Assembly: GCF_900104155.1 (NCBI RefSeq)
Contig: NZ_FMYB01000004.1
Span: 62,001 to 126,000, forward strand
DNA length: 64,000 nucleotides
Direction: 5' to 3'
Source of the DNA: Butyrivibrio sp. INlla16
Lineage (GTDB): Bacteria > Bacillota > Clostridia > Lachnospirales > Lachnospiraceae
Positions within the stretch are counted from its first letter, which is position 1. Every line of letters begins with the position of its first letter. Shown here one piece after another: positions 8,616 to 15,669 of the stretch. The notes below the pieces were generated by a model, which saw nothing but the letters and a program-made list of their open reading frames with translations, made no database searches and was not told where the DNA came from. A program made the translations under genes and the position numbers.

Positions 8616-9456
8616 TCTTCTTTTTCCTCTTCTTTTTAGCTATACTCTCGTTAATCTTTTTGATTTGTCCTCTTGTCTTTGTAGTATCATGCTCGTTTAG
8701 TTCAAGCTTTTTCTTTTTAGGAAATACCTTGGGCGCCTCAGGCTTTCTGGCTGCCTCATACAGTTCCTTCTGTCTGTGAAGTGACGGATCATAAAACATA
8801 AATCCATAGCAGTATGCAGCTTTATAGCTGTGAAATAAGCGTGTTGAAAGCTCATATGTCAGAAAGATATCATAAGGTGGATATTCTCCACATTTTATGA
8901 ATTCCAACTCCAGATTTCTATCTGCAAGCTTTCTGAGATTCTCATAACCAGAAAGAAAAGCAAATTTATCCATTGCCACAATCCATGTGTCAAACTGGTC
9001 TTTTTCGTATCCTACGCAAGTCTTTTCGCGCTTATCCATTACTTTGTAATAATTATCCTTGTATTCCTGTGCAAATAAATCGATTCTATCCCTGTCATAA
9101 TAAAACTCGTATGATTCCGGTGGCATCTTGCTGATCATCTGTCTGTATTTTTTCCAATCCGCAGTATGCAAACCTGACTTATTGCAGGTAAATACCACAT
9201 CATGTCTATAATCCCAGAACTTCTCATAGAGCTTCTCGTTCTTTTTGATTGGAAAATAAACTATTTTCATCTCATCAAAAGTCAGTATGGCACAGGTATA
9301 CATGAGTGCATATAAAGCTCTCCTGTCTCCAATAAGCTCATTACCCCAATCAAGTCCAATAGTGTTCCATTGCAAAACATCTATATCCCGTGGGACAAGT
9401 ATGGTATGCTCTGCTTTTCCCAAGCGGCAATGATACTTATCAAACTTTATTTTCAA
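8578..9456 (-). CDS. Unknown protein between rtcB and prfH
   Basis: 292 residues, no recognised domain. It starts with TTG at 9456, which overlaps the rtcB stop codon; AAGGAGG lies 6 nt before it, inside the end of rtcB. The first about 230 residues are mixed, with many Tyr, Trp, Lys and Asp. The last about 60 are strongly basic, with clusters such as FPKKKKLEL and AKKKRKKKN, suggesting an RNA- or ribosome-binding tail. Its position locked between RtcB and PrfH, overlapping both, implies a role in the same repair pathway, for example recognising the damaged ribosome or processing RNA ends. That role is inference only. Confidence 0.75.
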   Translation of the reverse strand: MKIKFDKYHCRLGKAEHTILVPRDIDVLQWNTIGLDWGNELIGDRRALYALMYTCAILTFDEMKIVYFPIKKNEKLYEKFWDYRHDVVFTCNKSGLHTADWKKYRQMISKMPPESYEFYYDRDRIDLFAQEYKDNYYKVMDKREKTCVGYEKDQFDTWIVAMDKFAFLSGYENLRKLADRNLELEFIKCGEYPPYDIFLTYELSTRLFHSYKAAYCYGFMFYDPSLHRQKELYEAARKPEAPKVFPKKKKLELNEHDTTKTRGQIKKINESIAKKKRKKKNDTTDKLRNGTR

Positions 9457-10586
9457 GCATTGCCTCCTTTGTAGTTATAAACAGGCTTAAGGATTCTACT
9501 AATCTCTACGGTATCCTTTACTGCTTCCTTGATGTAGTCCACTCCCCTGTAGGCAAAAGGTGCCTCATCCAATGTATCCTTACTAATGCAACTAGAGTAA
9601 ATTCCCTTCATTGAAGCCTTAAACTCAGATACTGTATGAGTATTAACAGTCTCATCTCTTGATGTAATTCTTCCGGATCCATGAGGTGCTGAATTGTTCC
9701 ATTCTGCATTTCCTTTACCTCTTCCAAGAATTACACCATCTCTCATGTTGATAGGGATGATCACATCTTCGTTTTCCTTGGCAGAGATAGCTCCTTTTCT
9801 TAGAATTGGAACAATCTCGCTAAAATCAACATAGTTATGAATGCAAGTGATTACTTCCTTCTCCTTCCATTTCATACTCTTTATGATTTCTGAAGCAATA
9901 ACCTTGCGGTTTAGCTCAGCGTACTCCTGAACTACAGAAAGATCATTGAGATAATCCTCCATAAGCTGATCTGAAAGATATGTCATTTCGTATGGCACAT
10001 CTGTAATCCCTTGTTCTTTAAGCACCTTCTGACCAGCAGCCATGTAGTATTCAGCAACTTCTTTTCCAAGATGTCTGCTACCGGTGTGGATAATCATGTA
10101 TGTTTCCTTGCTATCATCCTGATCAAGCTCGATAAAGTGGTTACCACCGCCAAGTGTACCAATGCTTAAAAGAGCCTTATCACTGCGGATGTGCTTATAG
10201 CAACAGAGCCTACTAAGATCAATATCCGCATCCCTATGCACTGTGTTTCTCACCTTGAAGCCAACAGGAACGTTATCTCTTATAACTGTGTCGAGCTTCT
10301 GGTAATCGTTGCGGATCTTGCCAACTTTCACTGCCAGCATCCCACATCCAATGTCGATGCCCACAAGTGAAGGAAGGATTCTCTCTCCGATAGTCATGGT
10401 AAGTCCAATAGGTCCTACCTTTCCGGGATGTACATCAGGCATTACTCGGATCACAGAGCCCTCGGATGCCTTGTTATCGCAAATCATCTGCACCTGAGCA
10501 AGGGCATACTGGTCTACATCTGAACCTTCCAGTTCTTGGTCGCACATAATATGTGCTTCTGTAAATATTCCTTTTATTGGTATCAA
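9453..10586 (-). CDS. rtcB: RNA ligase RtcB (RtcB2 type)
   Basis: 377 residues, GTP- and Mn-dependent ligase that joins 2',3'-cyclic phosphate (or 3'-phosphate) RNA ends to 5'-OH ends. Metal ligands and catalytic residues are intact: MPDVHPG, GIDIGCGM (Asp78, Cys81), GGGNH (His150), IIHTGS (His167), CIHNY (His250) and the guanylylated His302 in APHGSGR. A longer frame opens at a GTG at 10637, but that codon lies in a terminator hairpin. GGAGG sits 7 nt before a TTG at 10586, which gives the expected IPIKGIFTEA N-terminus, so I take TTG as the start. It is shorter than housekeeping RtcB (about 400-480) and fits the RtcB2 class paired with PrfH. It heads the repair operon behind an attenuator-like leader. 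Confidence 0.92.
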   Translation of the reverse strand: MIPIKGIFTEAHIMCDQELEGSDVDQYALAQVQMICDNKASEGSVIRVMPDVHPGKVGPIGLTMTIGERILPSLVGIDIGCGMLAVKVGKIRNDYQKLDTVIRDNVPVGFKVRNTVHRDADIDLSRLCCYKHIRSDKALLSIGTLGGGNHFIELDQDDSKETYMIIHTGSRHLGKEVAEYYMAAGQKVLKEQGITDVPYEMTYLSDQLMEDYLNDLSVVQEYAELNRKVIASEIIKSMKWKEKEVITCIHNYVDFSEIVPILRKGAISAKENEDVIIPINMRDGVILGRGKGNAEWNNSAPHGSGRITSRDETVNTHTVSEFKASMKGIYSSCISKDTLDEAPFAYRGVDYIKEAVKDTVEISRILKPVYNYKGGNA

Positions 10587-10628
10587 AATAAAACCTCCGT
10601 AGAAGTGCCATGTGCATTTTGAGCGCAC

Positions 10629-10656
10629 AAAAAACACCTCTTGAATCTTCAGAGGC
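10629..10656 (-). terminator. Attenuator terminator in the rtcB leader
   Basis: The minus-strand RNA folds as GCCUCUGA-4 nt-UC(A)AGAGGU, an 8-bp stem with one bulge, followed by G and six U. It lies between the leader ORF and the rtcB start, so as a terminator it would stop transcription before the operon. Its 5' arm GCCTCTG is exactly complementary to CAGAGGC inside the leader ORF (10733-10739), which would form a 7-bp antiterminator. A separate hairpin CTGATT-ATTC-AATCAG (10694-10709) spans the leader stop codon. Confidence 0.65.
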
Positions 10657-10705
10657 TTACATCTGTCCTACCATTCCTTTAATCAATGAAAATCTGATTG
10701 AATAA

Positions 10706-10783
10706 TCAGTAAAATAGACGGCGGACAATCATGCCTCTGTCATATGTAAAGTTAATAGTTGCAAAAGTCGTCATGTGTTTCAT
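10706..10783 (-). CDS. Predicted 25-residue leader peptide of the rtcB operon
   Basis: A 25-codon ORF (begins MKHMTTFATI, ends RRLFY) has one of the strongest ribosome sites in the window, AAAGGAGG 6 nt before ATG. No run of a single amino acid is seen, so it does not resemble an amino-acid biosynthesis leader. Codons 15-17 include CAGAGGC, which can pair with the 5' arm of the terminator 77 nt downstream. The layout is that of transcription attenuation governed by leader translation. An alternative is a small functional peptide. Confidence 0.6.
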   Translation of the reverse strand: MKHMTTFATINFTYDRGMIVRRLFY

Positions 10784-10839
10784 GATCGTCCTCCTTTCTG
10801 CTCCTCATGAGCAAGTTGAATTTCTTTGTTACATTTAGC

Positions 10840-10848
10840 AGTATATCA
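10840..10848 (-). promoter_or_regulatory. Extended -10 promoter for the rtcB leader
   Basis: TG-A-TATACT on the minus strand is an extended -10 element about 57 nt before the leader ATG. No good -35 is seen at 17 nt, as is usual for extended -10 promoters. It is the best sigma-A-type site in the gap between 10784 and 10906. Confidence 0.45.
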
Positions 10849-10906
10849 CATTGATTGGACAAATCTAGTCTAGCCTATAAATCTTTTTTATTTTTTTGCA
10901 AAATCC

Positions 10907-11413
10907 TCATAGAATGTCCTTCAAATCCTGTACAAAAACGTCTTTCTTTCGGATTTCCACATACAAAGCAGTTACAGCCTCTTTGTCCAAAAGCTCAGAA
11001 TACTCATTCAAATTTATAGCCTCTGCAATGCGCCTAAAATCTTGATTCGAATAAGTCTTATCCTTATTTAGTGGCCTTTTTCCAACTACATCATATACAT
11101 TAGTTACCATCCTGCCGAAATGCTTACTTGCAACCACTTCACGCGGCAGCATCAGTATTTCACCAGCAACTACCCTTCTTATAATCCTAGCAGCACATTC
11201 TCGCTTTATCACCGAAACATTGTTATTTCTTTCATAAATCTTTTCTATGAATGATCTTAGGTATATTTCTTTGGCATCATCTTCATCTTTAGCAAAAACA
11301 TCAAAAACACTGTCCACTTCTGAACCAAGATTATCCCCATCAAAATAAATCTCATCATCATTAATACGGTGTTCGATAACATCAGTAAAGCATACGACAT
11401 AATTCCTCAGCAT
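10907..11413 (-). CDS. Hypothetical protein, distant paralogue of the next upstream gene
   Basis: 168 residues, not recognised. It shares an arrangement with the 191-residue product of 11450-12025: an N-terminal YxVC motif, an acidic ExY...GD segment, an A(x)4-AxE-xL helix, and a C-terminal Y(V/I)E...DVxVxxL ending. The two look like diverged copies. No signal peptide or membrane segment is present. GAGG lies 9 nt upstream of the ATG. No terminator is seen after it, so read-through toward the rtcB leader is possible. Confidence 0.6.
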   Translation of the reverse strand: MLRNYVVCFTDVIEHRINDDEIYFDGDNLGSEVDSVFDVFAKDEDDAKEIYLRSFIEKIYERNNNVSVIKRECAARIIRRVVAGEILMLPREVVASKHFGRMVTNVYDVVGKRPLNKDKTYSNQDFRRIAEAINLNEYSELLDKEAVTALYVEIRKKDVFVQDLKDIL

Positions 11414-11449
11414 TTCACCTGCCCTCTACATAACTAGGAATATATTACG

Positions 11450-12025
11450 TCATGTCTTGTCCCCAAAATGGATAAGTTCTACAACTGCTACATCATATAG
11501 ATGAGCTTCAATATAAACATCCACAAATAATTCTGGCGTCAAAACATCCCACACAGCATCGCAATCTACATTTTTGATAATTGCCTCTGTCCTAGACGCT
11601 TCTGTATCCACCATATCCGTTTCATCAACGCTATAATACTCACCATCAACAACCGTCTCTATGTCATAAGAAAAGTCTTTAAGAACAGAATTATTATCTA
11701 GGCATTTCATTTTTCCATTTTTATATATGCTAGATACAATCTCTCTAATGCATGCCTTTTTCAAGTCTGACGGTGAAGAAAAATAGAATTGTTTTGCTTT
11801 CGCAGATAGAAACGCTTCAACAGCCTCTTTTCTGCTCTCGGCCCTTATCTTATACATATTTGAATCGCGATCTCCGGCATACTCGTATGATTCTTCACCT
11901 GCAAAGCCGTTAAGATATGCATACCAGCATACAGCATATACTTTTCTTGAGTCATTATTATCATGATAATTCCTCATAGCCTCTTTAAATATATGCTCCA
12001 CAGAATTGGTCTTGTGACTATCCAT
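11450..12025 (-). CDS. Hypothetical protein, distant paralogue of the following gene
   Basis: 191 residues from the ATG at 12025, which has GAGAGGT 6 nt upstream; an ATG five codons earlier lacks a site and overlaps the ClpP-like stop. The protein is acidic and soluble, with YAVCWYAYLNG near the N-terminus and VYIEAHLYDVAVVEL near the C-terminus, matching the layout of the 168-residue neighbour. It lies 11 bp after the ClpP-like gene and so shares its operon. No function can be assigned. Confidence 0.6.
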   Translation of the reverse strand: MDSHKTNSVEHIFKEAMRNYHDNNDSRKVYAVCWYAYLNGFAGEESYEYAGDRDSNMYKIRAESRKEAVEAFLSAKAKQFYFSSPSDLKKACIREIVSSIYKNGKMKCLDNNSVLKDFSYDIETVVDGEYYSVDETDMVDTEASRTEAIIKNVDCDAVWDVLTPELFVDVYIEAHLYDVAVVELIHFGDKT

Positions 12026-12036
12026 TAAATAACCTC

Positions 12037-12666
12037 TCATGCTGACAGGGACATTATTTCATCAATAATCTTCAATTCTTCAGCTTCTTTTGCAGAAAAA
12101 TATGTATCTCTCTTTTTCTCTCGTATGTTTAAAAGGTCATCCTTAGTCAAACCAGTACGTTCAACTACAAAGCTCTCTATCATTTCATTAAGATGGTCAG
12201 TCTGCTCCCTGTCATCAACCAAATCCTGATACTTTCCTGAGCGCCAGCAGTAGATCTGATGATACATTAAAGTCGCATGCGGACTCATATATCGCTTATG
12301 CCCAGATAAAAATATGATAAATGCAGCACTCATAGCATATCCTGTACAATATGTATGGACCGGTGTCTTTGAGCCCATGATGGTGTCTACCAAAAGCCAC
12401 ATATCATAGACGCTGCCGCCAAAGGAATTGAAATATACCTTTATAGGTTTTCTCTTAAAATCCTTTTCCTTATCATCTTTTTCATCATCTTCATGGTTTA
12501 TCATGGAGATATCATAGGCAATATCAGCGCAATTTCTTGCATTTATCTCACCAAATAGATAGAAGATTCTATCATCCCTTGATGAAAAAATAGCTCTTTT
12601 AGCCACCTTATCATCTGTGTTATCACCATCCCAATCACAATAGTCTAACCCTTTATTTGTCTGCAT
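12037..12666 (-). CDS. ClpP-like serine protease
   Basis: 209 residues from the ATG at 12666 (AAAGGG upstream; a possible ATG at 12693 is less well placed). It has the ClpP fold signature: FGEI near 38, NSFGGSV oxyanion strand (80-86), catalytic Ser113 in CTGYAMSAA, His136 in LMYHQIY and Asp187 in KKRDTYFS. The triad is complete, so it is probably active. It differs from housekeeping ClpP by a charged insertion around residues 57-74 (HEDDEKDDKEKD). No Clp ATPase is encoded beside it; ClpX at 49.7 kb keeps an IGF loop. It resembles ClpP-like enzymes of phages and mobile elements. It overlaps the start of the 54-residue ORF's end by 14 bp. Confidence 0.85.
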   Translation of the reverse strand: MQTNKGLDYCDWDGDNTDDKVAKRAIFSSRDDRIFYLFGEINARNCADIAYDISMINHEDDEKDDKEKDFKRKPIKVYFNSFGGSVYDMWLLVDTIMGSKTPVHTYCTGYAMSAAFIIFLSGHKRYMSPHATLMYHQIYCWRSGKYQDLVDDREQTDHLNEMIESFVVERTGLTKDDLLNIREKKRDTYFSAKEAEELKIIDEIMSLSA

Positions 12667-12817
12667 TCTTTTCCCTTTCTGAATCAAGTTCACTAATATT
12701 CATCACTGTTACCTTTTTTATTATGTACTTGGGCAACCAAAACTTAAGCACTCCAGGAAATCCCTTTCTTGCCGGATTTATTGTTTTCAATTCCATTTTT
12801 TCAATTATCTTATCCAT
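12653..12817 (-). CDS. 54-residue basic ORF resembling the paddle of the large dynamin
   Basis: A short ORF with GGAGG 7 nt before its ATG, ending inside the ClpP-like gene. Residues 14-30 (NPARKGFPGVLKFWLPK) align with NPERSGFWGKFKFWVPK of the large dynamin-like GTPase, with 12 of 17 identical; the DNA at 12731-12777 and 854-900 is also clearly alike. It is either a small membrane-binding protein made from that module or a decayed remnant of a second dynamin gene. The intact ribosome site and overlap with the protease gene favour expression. Confidence 0.6.
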   Translation of the reverse strand: MDKIIEKMELKTINPARKGFPGVLKFWLPKYIIKKVTVMNISELDSEREKNADK

Positions 12818-12834
12818 AACATTGCCTCCATTAA

Positions 12835-13260
12835 TTACAGTTTTTCAGCAACCCTGCGCATTTCCTCACGCCATTCCTCAACTTTTCTACCGCCTGTAAA
12901 CCATTCACAATCATATTCTGGATCTAATATTCTGAGCCATTCAGTATTTACGGCCTTGATTAGCTCCTTTGAACCATGTTCCTTTATGTACATCATGCAT
13001 TCCCTTACCCAAATTATTGCTGCTTCCTTGATCAAAAATGGGGTTCGTACTATTATTTCTTCTTTTTCCTTTTCAATAACCTCAACCTCCATTAAAGATT
13101 TCTTTTTCCAATTTCTCACTTCAGTACATATATAGGCGTCATCTATCTGGCTAATCAAATGGCACTCCAAATCTTCTTCACATTTATCTACGGTGCATTT
13201 CACGGTCAAAACATACAGAATAGTATGATCAGTATTGTAAAAAATATCAGTTCCTTCCAT
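12835..13260 (-). CDS. Hypothetical protein
   Basis: 141 residues from the ATG at 13260, which has AAGGAG about 9 nt upstream; the longer frame to 13308 has no ribosome site. It is soluble and charged, with a Cys-containing N-terminal half (VKCTVDKCEEDLECHL) and a helical C-terminus ending WREEMRRVAEKL. It is the first gene of the group that includes the 54-residue ORF and the ClpP-like protease, and it follows a terminator. No family recognised. Confidence 0.6.
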   Translation of the reverse strand: MEGTDIFYNTDHTILYVLTVKCTVDKCEEDLECHLISQIDDAYICTEVRNWKKKSLMEVEVIEKEKEEIIVRTPFLIKEAAIIWVRECMMYIKEHGSKELIKAVNTEWLRILDPEYDCEWFTGGRKVEEWREEMRRVAEKL

Positions 13261-13321
13261 ATTTGATTTCTCCTTGTGAATACATAGTACAGAACAAGCA
13301 AGACACAATCCGTCCAGTCAA

Positions 13322-13350
13322 TAAAAAAGACGTGACATTTTCATCACGCC
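13322..13350 (-). terminator. Terminator after the Sel1-repeat gene
   Basis: GGCGTGA-8 nt-TCACGTC on the minus strand gives a 7-bp stem with one G-U pair, followed by six Ts, 18 bp after the Sel1 gene stop. It separates the ADP-ribosylglycohydrolase/Sel1 unit from the ClpP unit. Confidence 0.75.
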
Positions 13351-13367
13351 CTTTAGCATCATTTTTT

Positions 13368-14171
13368 TTATATGTATTCTGGAATGTGATAAAGCCACTC
13401 CGACGCTGTATCTTCTATATAATCATCTTCTTCCATATAGTCTTTACCATCAAACAAATAAGTATTATCCAGCTTTCCTAATGAATCCAATAATGATGTA
13501 CAAAGCGCTGTAGCGTCATCTTCCGGATAACGCCACAATATATGCCCCGCATGTCTTAAAAAATACTTTGCTAATACTGGATCTTTTCCTATCCCATCGC
13601 CATAATAAAAGCATTTTCCAAGCCTCAATGCATTATCCGCCTCGTAATATCTTTCCATTCCGCCGGTAGTAAATGCTCTACGATAGAAATATATCGCCCA
13701 TTTTTTATTCTGTTCTACAAATATTCCATCATAATACATATTTCCTAACCTGTACCATGCAAGAGTTTTTTGACTACCATAGATTACGGTATTTACATAA
13801 GCCGAATACATGTCTTCACAAGATATGTTCTTTCCCTCATCGCTTGGGCGAGCGTTTTCTACTACATCTATAGCATCCATAATCTCATCATCGATCATTC
13901 TAAGCACCTCATACGAAGAAGGACCTGGATCCGCTTTATAACACCCAAGTGCTATTGATAACAAGTAATAATCTCTGGCTTTGTCATTTTTCCTCTCACA
14001 TCCAATTCCTTCAAAATAGCACTTTCCCAAGTATTTTATACTGCCCACATGACCAACCTTTTCAAGTTCTTTAAACATTTCAAAAGCTTTTGTTCTCTGC
14101 CCTGAGACATCAGAATCAAAACGTTTAACTGCTCGTAGAAAGTAGTCATCATACGTACTCTTTAGCTTCAC
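13368..14171 (-). CDS. Sel1-like repeat protein
   Basis: 267 residues from a GTG at 14171, chosen because GAGGTG lies 6 nt before it; a GTG at 14180 is the alternative. Three or more Sel1-like helical repeats are visible, with hallmarks such as YLGKCYFEGIGCERKNDKA, YRLGNMYYDGIFVEQNKKWA and RLGKCFYYGDGIGKDPVLA. Such solenoids bind proteins, and no enzymatic domain is present. No signal peptide, so it is cytoplasmic. It lies just downstream of the ADP-ribosylglycohydrolase gene and probably shares its transcript. Confidence 0.8.
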   Translation of the reverse strand: MKLKSTYDDYFLRAVKRFDSDVSGQRTKAFEMFKELEKVGHVGSIKYLGKCYFEGIGCERKNDKARDYYLLSIALGCYKADPGPSSYEVLRMIDDEIMDAIDVVENARPSDEGKNISCEDMYSAYVNTVIYGSQKTLAWYRLGNMYYDGIFVEQNKKWAIYFYRRAFTTGGMERYYEADNALRLGKCFYYGDGIGKDPVLAKYFLRHAGHILWRYPEDDATALCTSLLDSLGKLDNTYLFDGKDYMEEDDYIEDTASEWLYHIPEYI

Positions 14172-14184
14172 AAGCCTCACCTCA

Positions 14185-14991
14185 TTACTTTTTATTTACT
14201 GCAAAATCATAGTATTTATCCATTATCTCTATAAGATCAGGCTTAAGTCTTTTCTTCCCTTCAAGAAGCACTTCCTCTGGTATACCATAGAACGCCTCTG
14301 CCATTCCTCCAGCAATACATGCTAAGGTATCTGTATCTCCACCTAGAGACACAGCGTTTCTTATACAATCCTCGTAATCAGCTGATTCCAAAAATGAGAT
14401 TATCGCTTCAGGTACGCTTCCTTGGCAGGTTGCATTGAATTCATAATCCGGTCTAATATCATTACAGCTTCGTGATAGGTCATATCGGAATTCTTTTTCA
14501 ATATAATCTCTGATTTCCTGCTTGGTAGCATTATTGCGAGCCATCCATATTACAGAAACCGTAGCCTCTGCTCCTTTAATACCCTCTGGATGATTATGTG
14601 TAACCAATGCAGACCACTTTGCTACATCTCTAGTCCTTTCCATAGAGTCAAACATCCATCCTACTGGAGAAACACGCATAGCTGAGCCATTACCGAAACT
14701 ACCATATGGTTGTGGATTCTTACTTAAAAGCCATCTGTAGAATAATCCTCCATAGCCGGCATCAATGTACTCAAGGCCCCATTTCTGCATTGATTCAACA
14801 AATGCTTTTTCATAAATGGTCTCATCTGATTCTTTTCCGCATTTCAATAATGCTTCAGCAATTGCTACGGTCATAACAGTATCATCTGTAAAACTAGCGT
14901 ACTTGCTAAATAGTTCAAAGTTCTTATTTCGTTCCCAATGTGCAAATTCATATGGAGATCCAATGATATCTCCTAATATTGCTCCGTACAT
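14185..14991 (-). CDS. ADP-ribosylglycohydrolase family protein
   Basis: 268 residues from the ATG at 14991 (GGGAGG 6 nt upstream); the longer frame to 15012 lacks a site. ADP-ribosylglycohydrolases (DraG/ARH fold) remove ADP-ribose from proteins or nucleic acids. The family motifs are present: GAILGDIIGSPYE at the N-terminus, the Mg-binding FTDDTVMT, HNHPEG, and the C-terminal GGDTDTLACIAGG. All expected metal-binding Asp residues are there, so the enzyme is probably active. On an accessory element it may reverse toxin-type ADP-ribosylation (inference). It follows a 37-residue Cys-rich ORF by 17 bp. Confidence 0.88.
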   Translation of the reverse strand: MYGAILGDIIGSPYEFAHWERNKNFELFSKYASFTDDTVMTVAIAEALLKCGKESDETIYEKAFVESMQKWGLEYIDAGYGGLFYRWLLSKNPQPYGSFGNGSAMRVSPVGWMFDSMERTRDVAKWSALVTHNHPEGIKGAEATVSVIWMARNNATKQEIRDYIEKEFRYDLSRSCNDIRPDYEFNATCQGSVPEAIISFLESADYEDCIRNAVSLGGDTDTLACIAGGMAEAFYGIPEEVLLEGKKRLKPDLIEIMDKYYDFAVNKK

Positions 14992-15008
14992 AATTGCCTC
15001 CCAAATTA

Positions 15009-15122
15009 TCACTCTCCGTCATGCCTACAAATATCGTAGTATTCGCAAGTAAGACAGCACTGCTTACAGCCTCTTTTATTTGATAATAGACAGTTGTTAA
15101 TCCAAAACAGTAATCGTTTCAT
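15009..15122 (-). CDS. 37-residue Cys-rich small protein
   Basis: A short ORF directly upstream of the ADP-ribosylglycohydrolase gene, with AAGGAAAG before its ATG. It has six cysteines, five of them in the 14-residue stretch CKQCCLTCEYYDIC, a pattern suggesting metal binding. The start is MKRLLFWINN. The upstream terminator and downstream spacing make it the first gene of that operon. It could be missed by automated gene callers. Function unknown. Confidence 0.55.
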   Translation of the reverse strand: MKRLLFWINNCLLSNKRGCKQCCLTCEYYDICRHDGE

Positions 15123-15194
15123 ATCTCTTTCCTTTTCCTTTCAATCCACGCTTACAGTATCAGCCCCCCAACTGTTTATACACATATAATAAAA

Positions 15195-15222
15195 AACGAG
15201 GTGGACATAACTAGTCCGCCCC
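15195..15222 (-). terminator. Terminator after the 114-residue hypothetical gene
   Basis: Minus-strand GGGGCGGAC-7 nt-GTCCACCTC forms a 9-bp stem with one mismatch and one wobble, followed by GTTTTTT, 18 bp after the stop codon at 15240. Confidence 0.7.
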
Positions 15223-15239
15223 GCAAAAGAATCAAAAAC

Positions 15240-15584
15240 TTATAATAAATCTGCCATATTATCAAGCATTTCAATTATATCTTCCTCTTCCTCAGTTATC
15301 TCCGGAGCATCCCACTCCATAACAAAAGCAGCATAAGAAGCAAATGCATGGAACATCTTTGGATCCTGGACAATAACATCCAAAAACGCTTTTGCTCGGT
15401 TGGCAGCTTTCTTGTTCATTTCTTTCATATCTTCCTGTGAAATCCCATACTTAACATGGGCATCTTCGATTATTTCTCTAAAAAGATAATTTGCCAGAGC
15501 CTTAGGCCATACCTTTGTAATATCGGGCTCTTTAGCTGCCACCATTTTCAATAACACGAGATCAGAATTATCGTTATTTTTCAT
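15240..15584 (-). CDS. Hypothetical protein
   Basis: 114 residues with a clear GGAGGT 7 nt before the ATG. It is soluble, helical and acidic, with an acidic C-terminus (ITEEEEDIIEMLDN). No recognised domain. It has its own terminator. The gene upstream ends at 15670, and a weak inverted repeat (AAAGTTGC-7 nt-GCAACTTT, 15628-15650) in the gap may end that transcript. Confidence 0.6.
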   Translation of the reverse strand: MKNNDNSDLVLLKMVAAKEPDITKVWPKALANYLFREIIEDAHVKYGISQEDMKEMNKKAANRAKAFLDVIVQDPKMFHAFASYAAFVMEWDAPEITEEEEDIIEMLDNMADLL

Positions 15585-15669
15585 CTCTAAACCTCCAGGT
15601 ATTATGATAATTCCATGCTATCATTTTAAAGTTGCGTTTAGTGCAACTTTTGAAAAATTATTGTATTTT

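Noticed and set aside
10595..10611. TGGCAC upstream of rtcB resembling a sigma-54 -24 box (rtcB is sigma-54 dependent in E. coli)
   Set aside because: There is no matching -12 TTGC element at the correct spacing, no RtcR-like activator in the window, and the site overlaps the ribosome binding region.
10587..10637. N-terminal extension of RtcB from a GTG at 10637
   Set aside because: The GTG lies in the terminator hairpin, no SD precedes it, and the extra residues do not fit the family; TTG at 10586 has GGAGG and the expected N-terminus.
15147..15160. TTTCAATCCACG, resembling the end of a CRISPR repeat
   Set aside because: Single occurrence with no spaced copies and no cas genes nearby.
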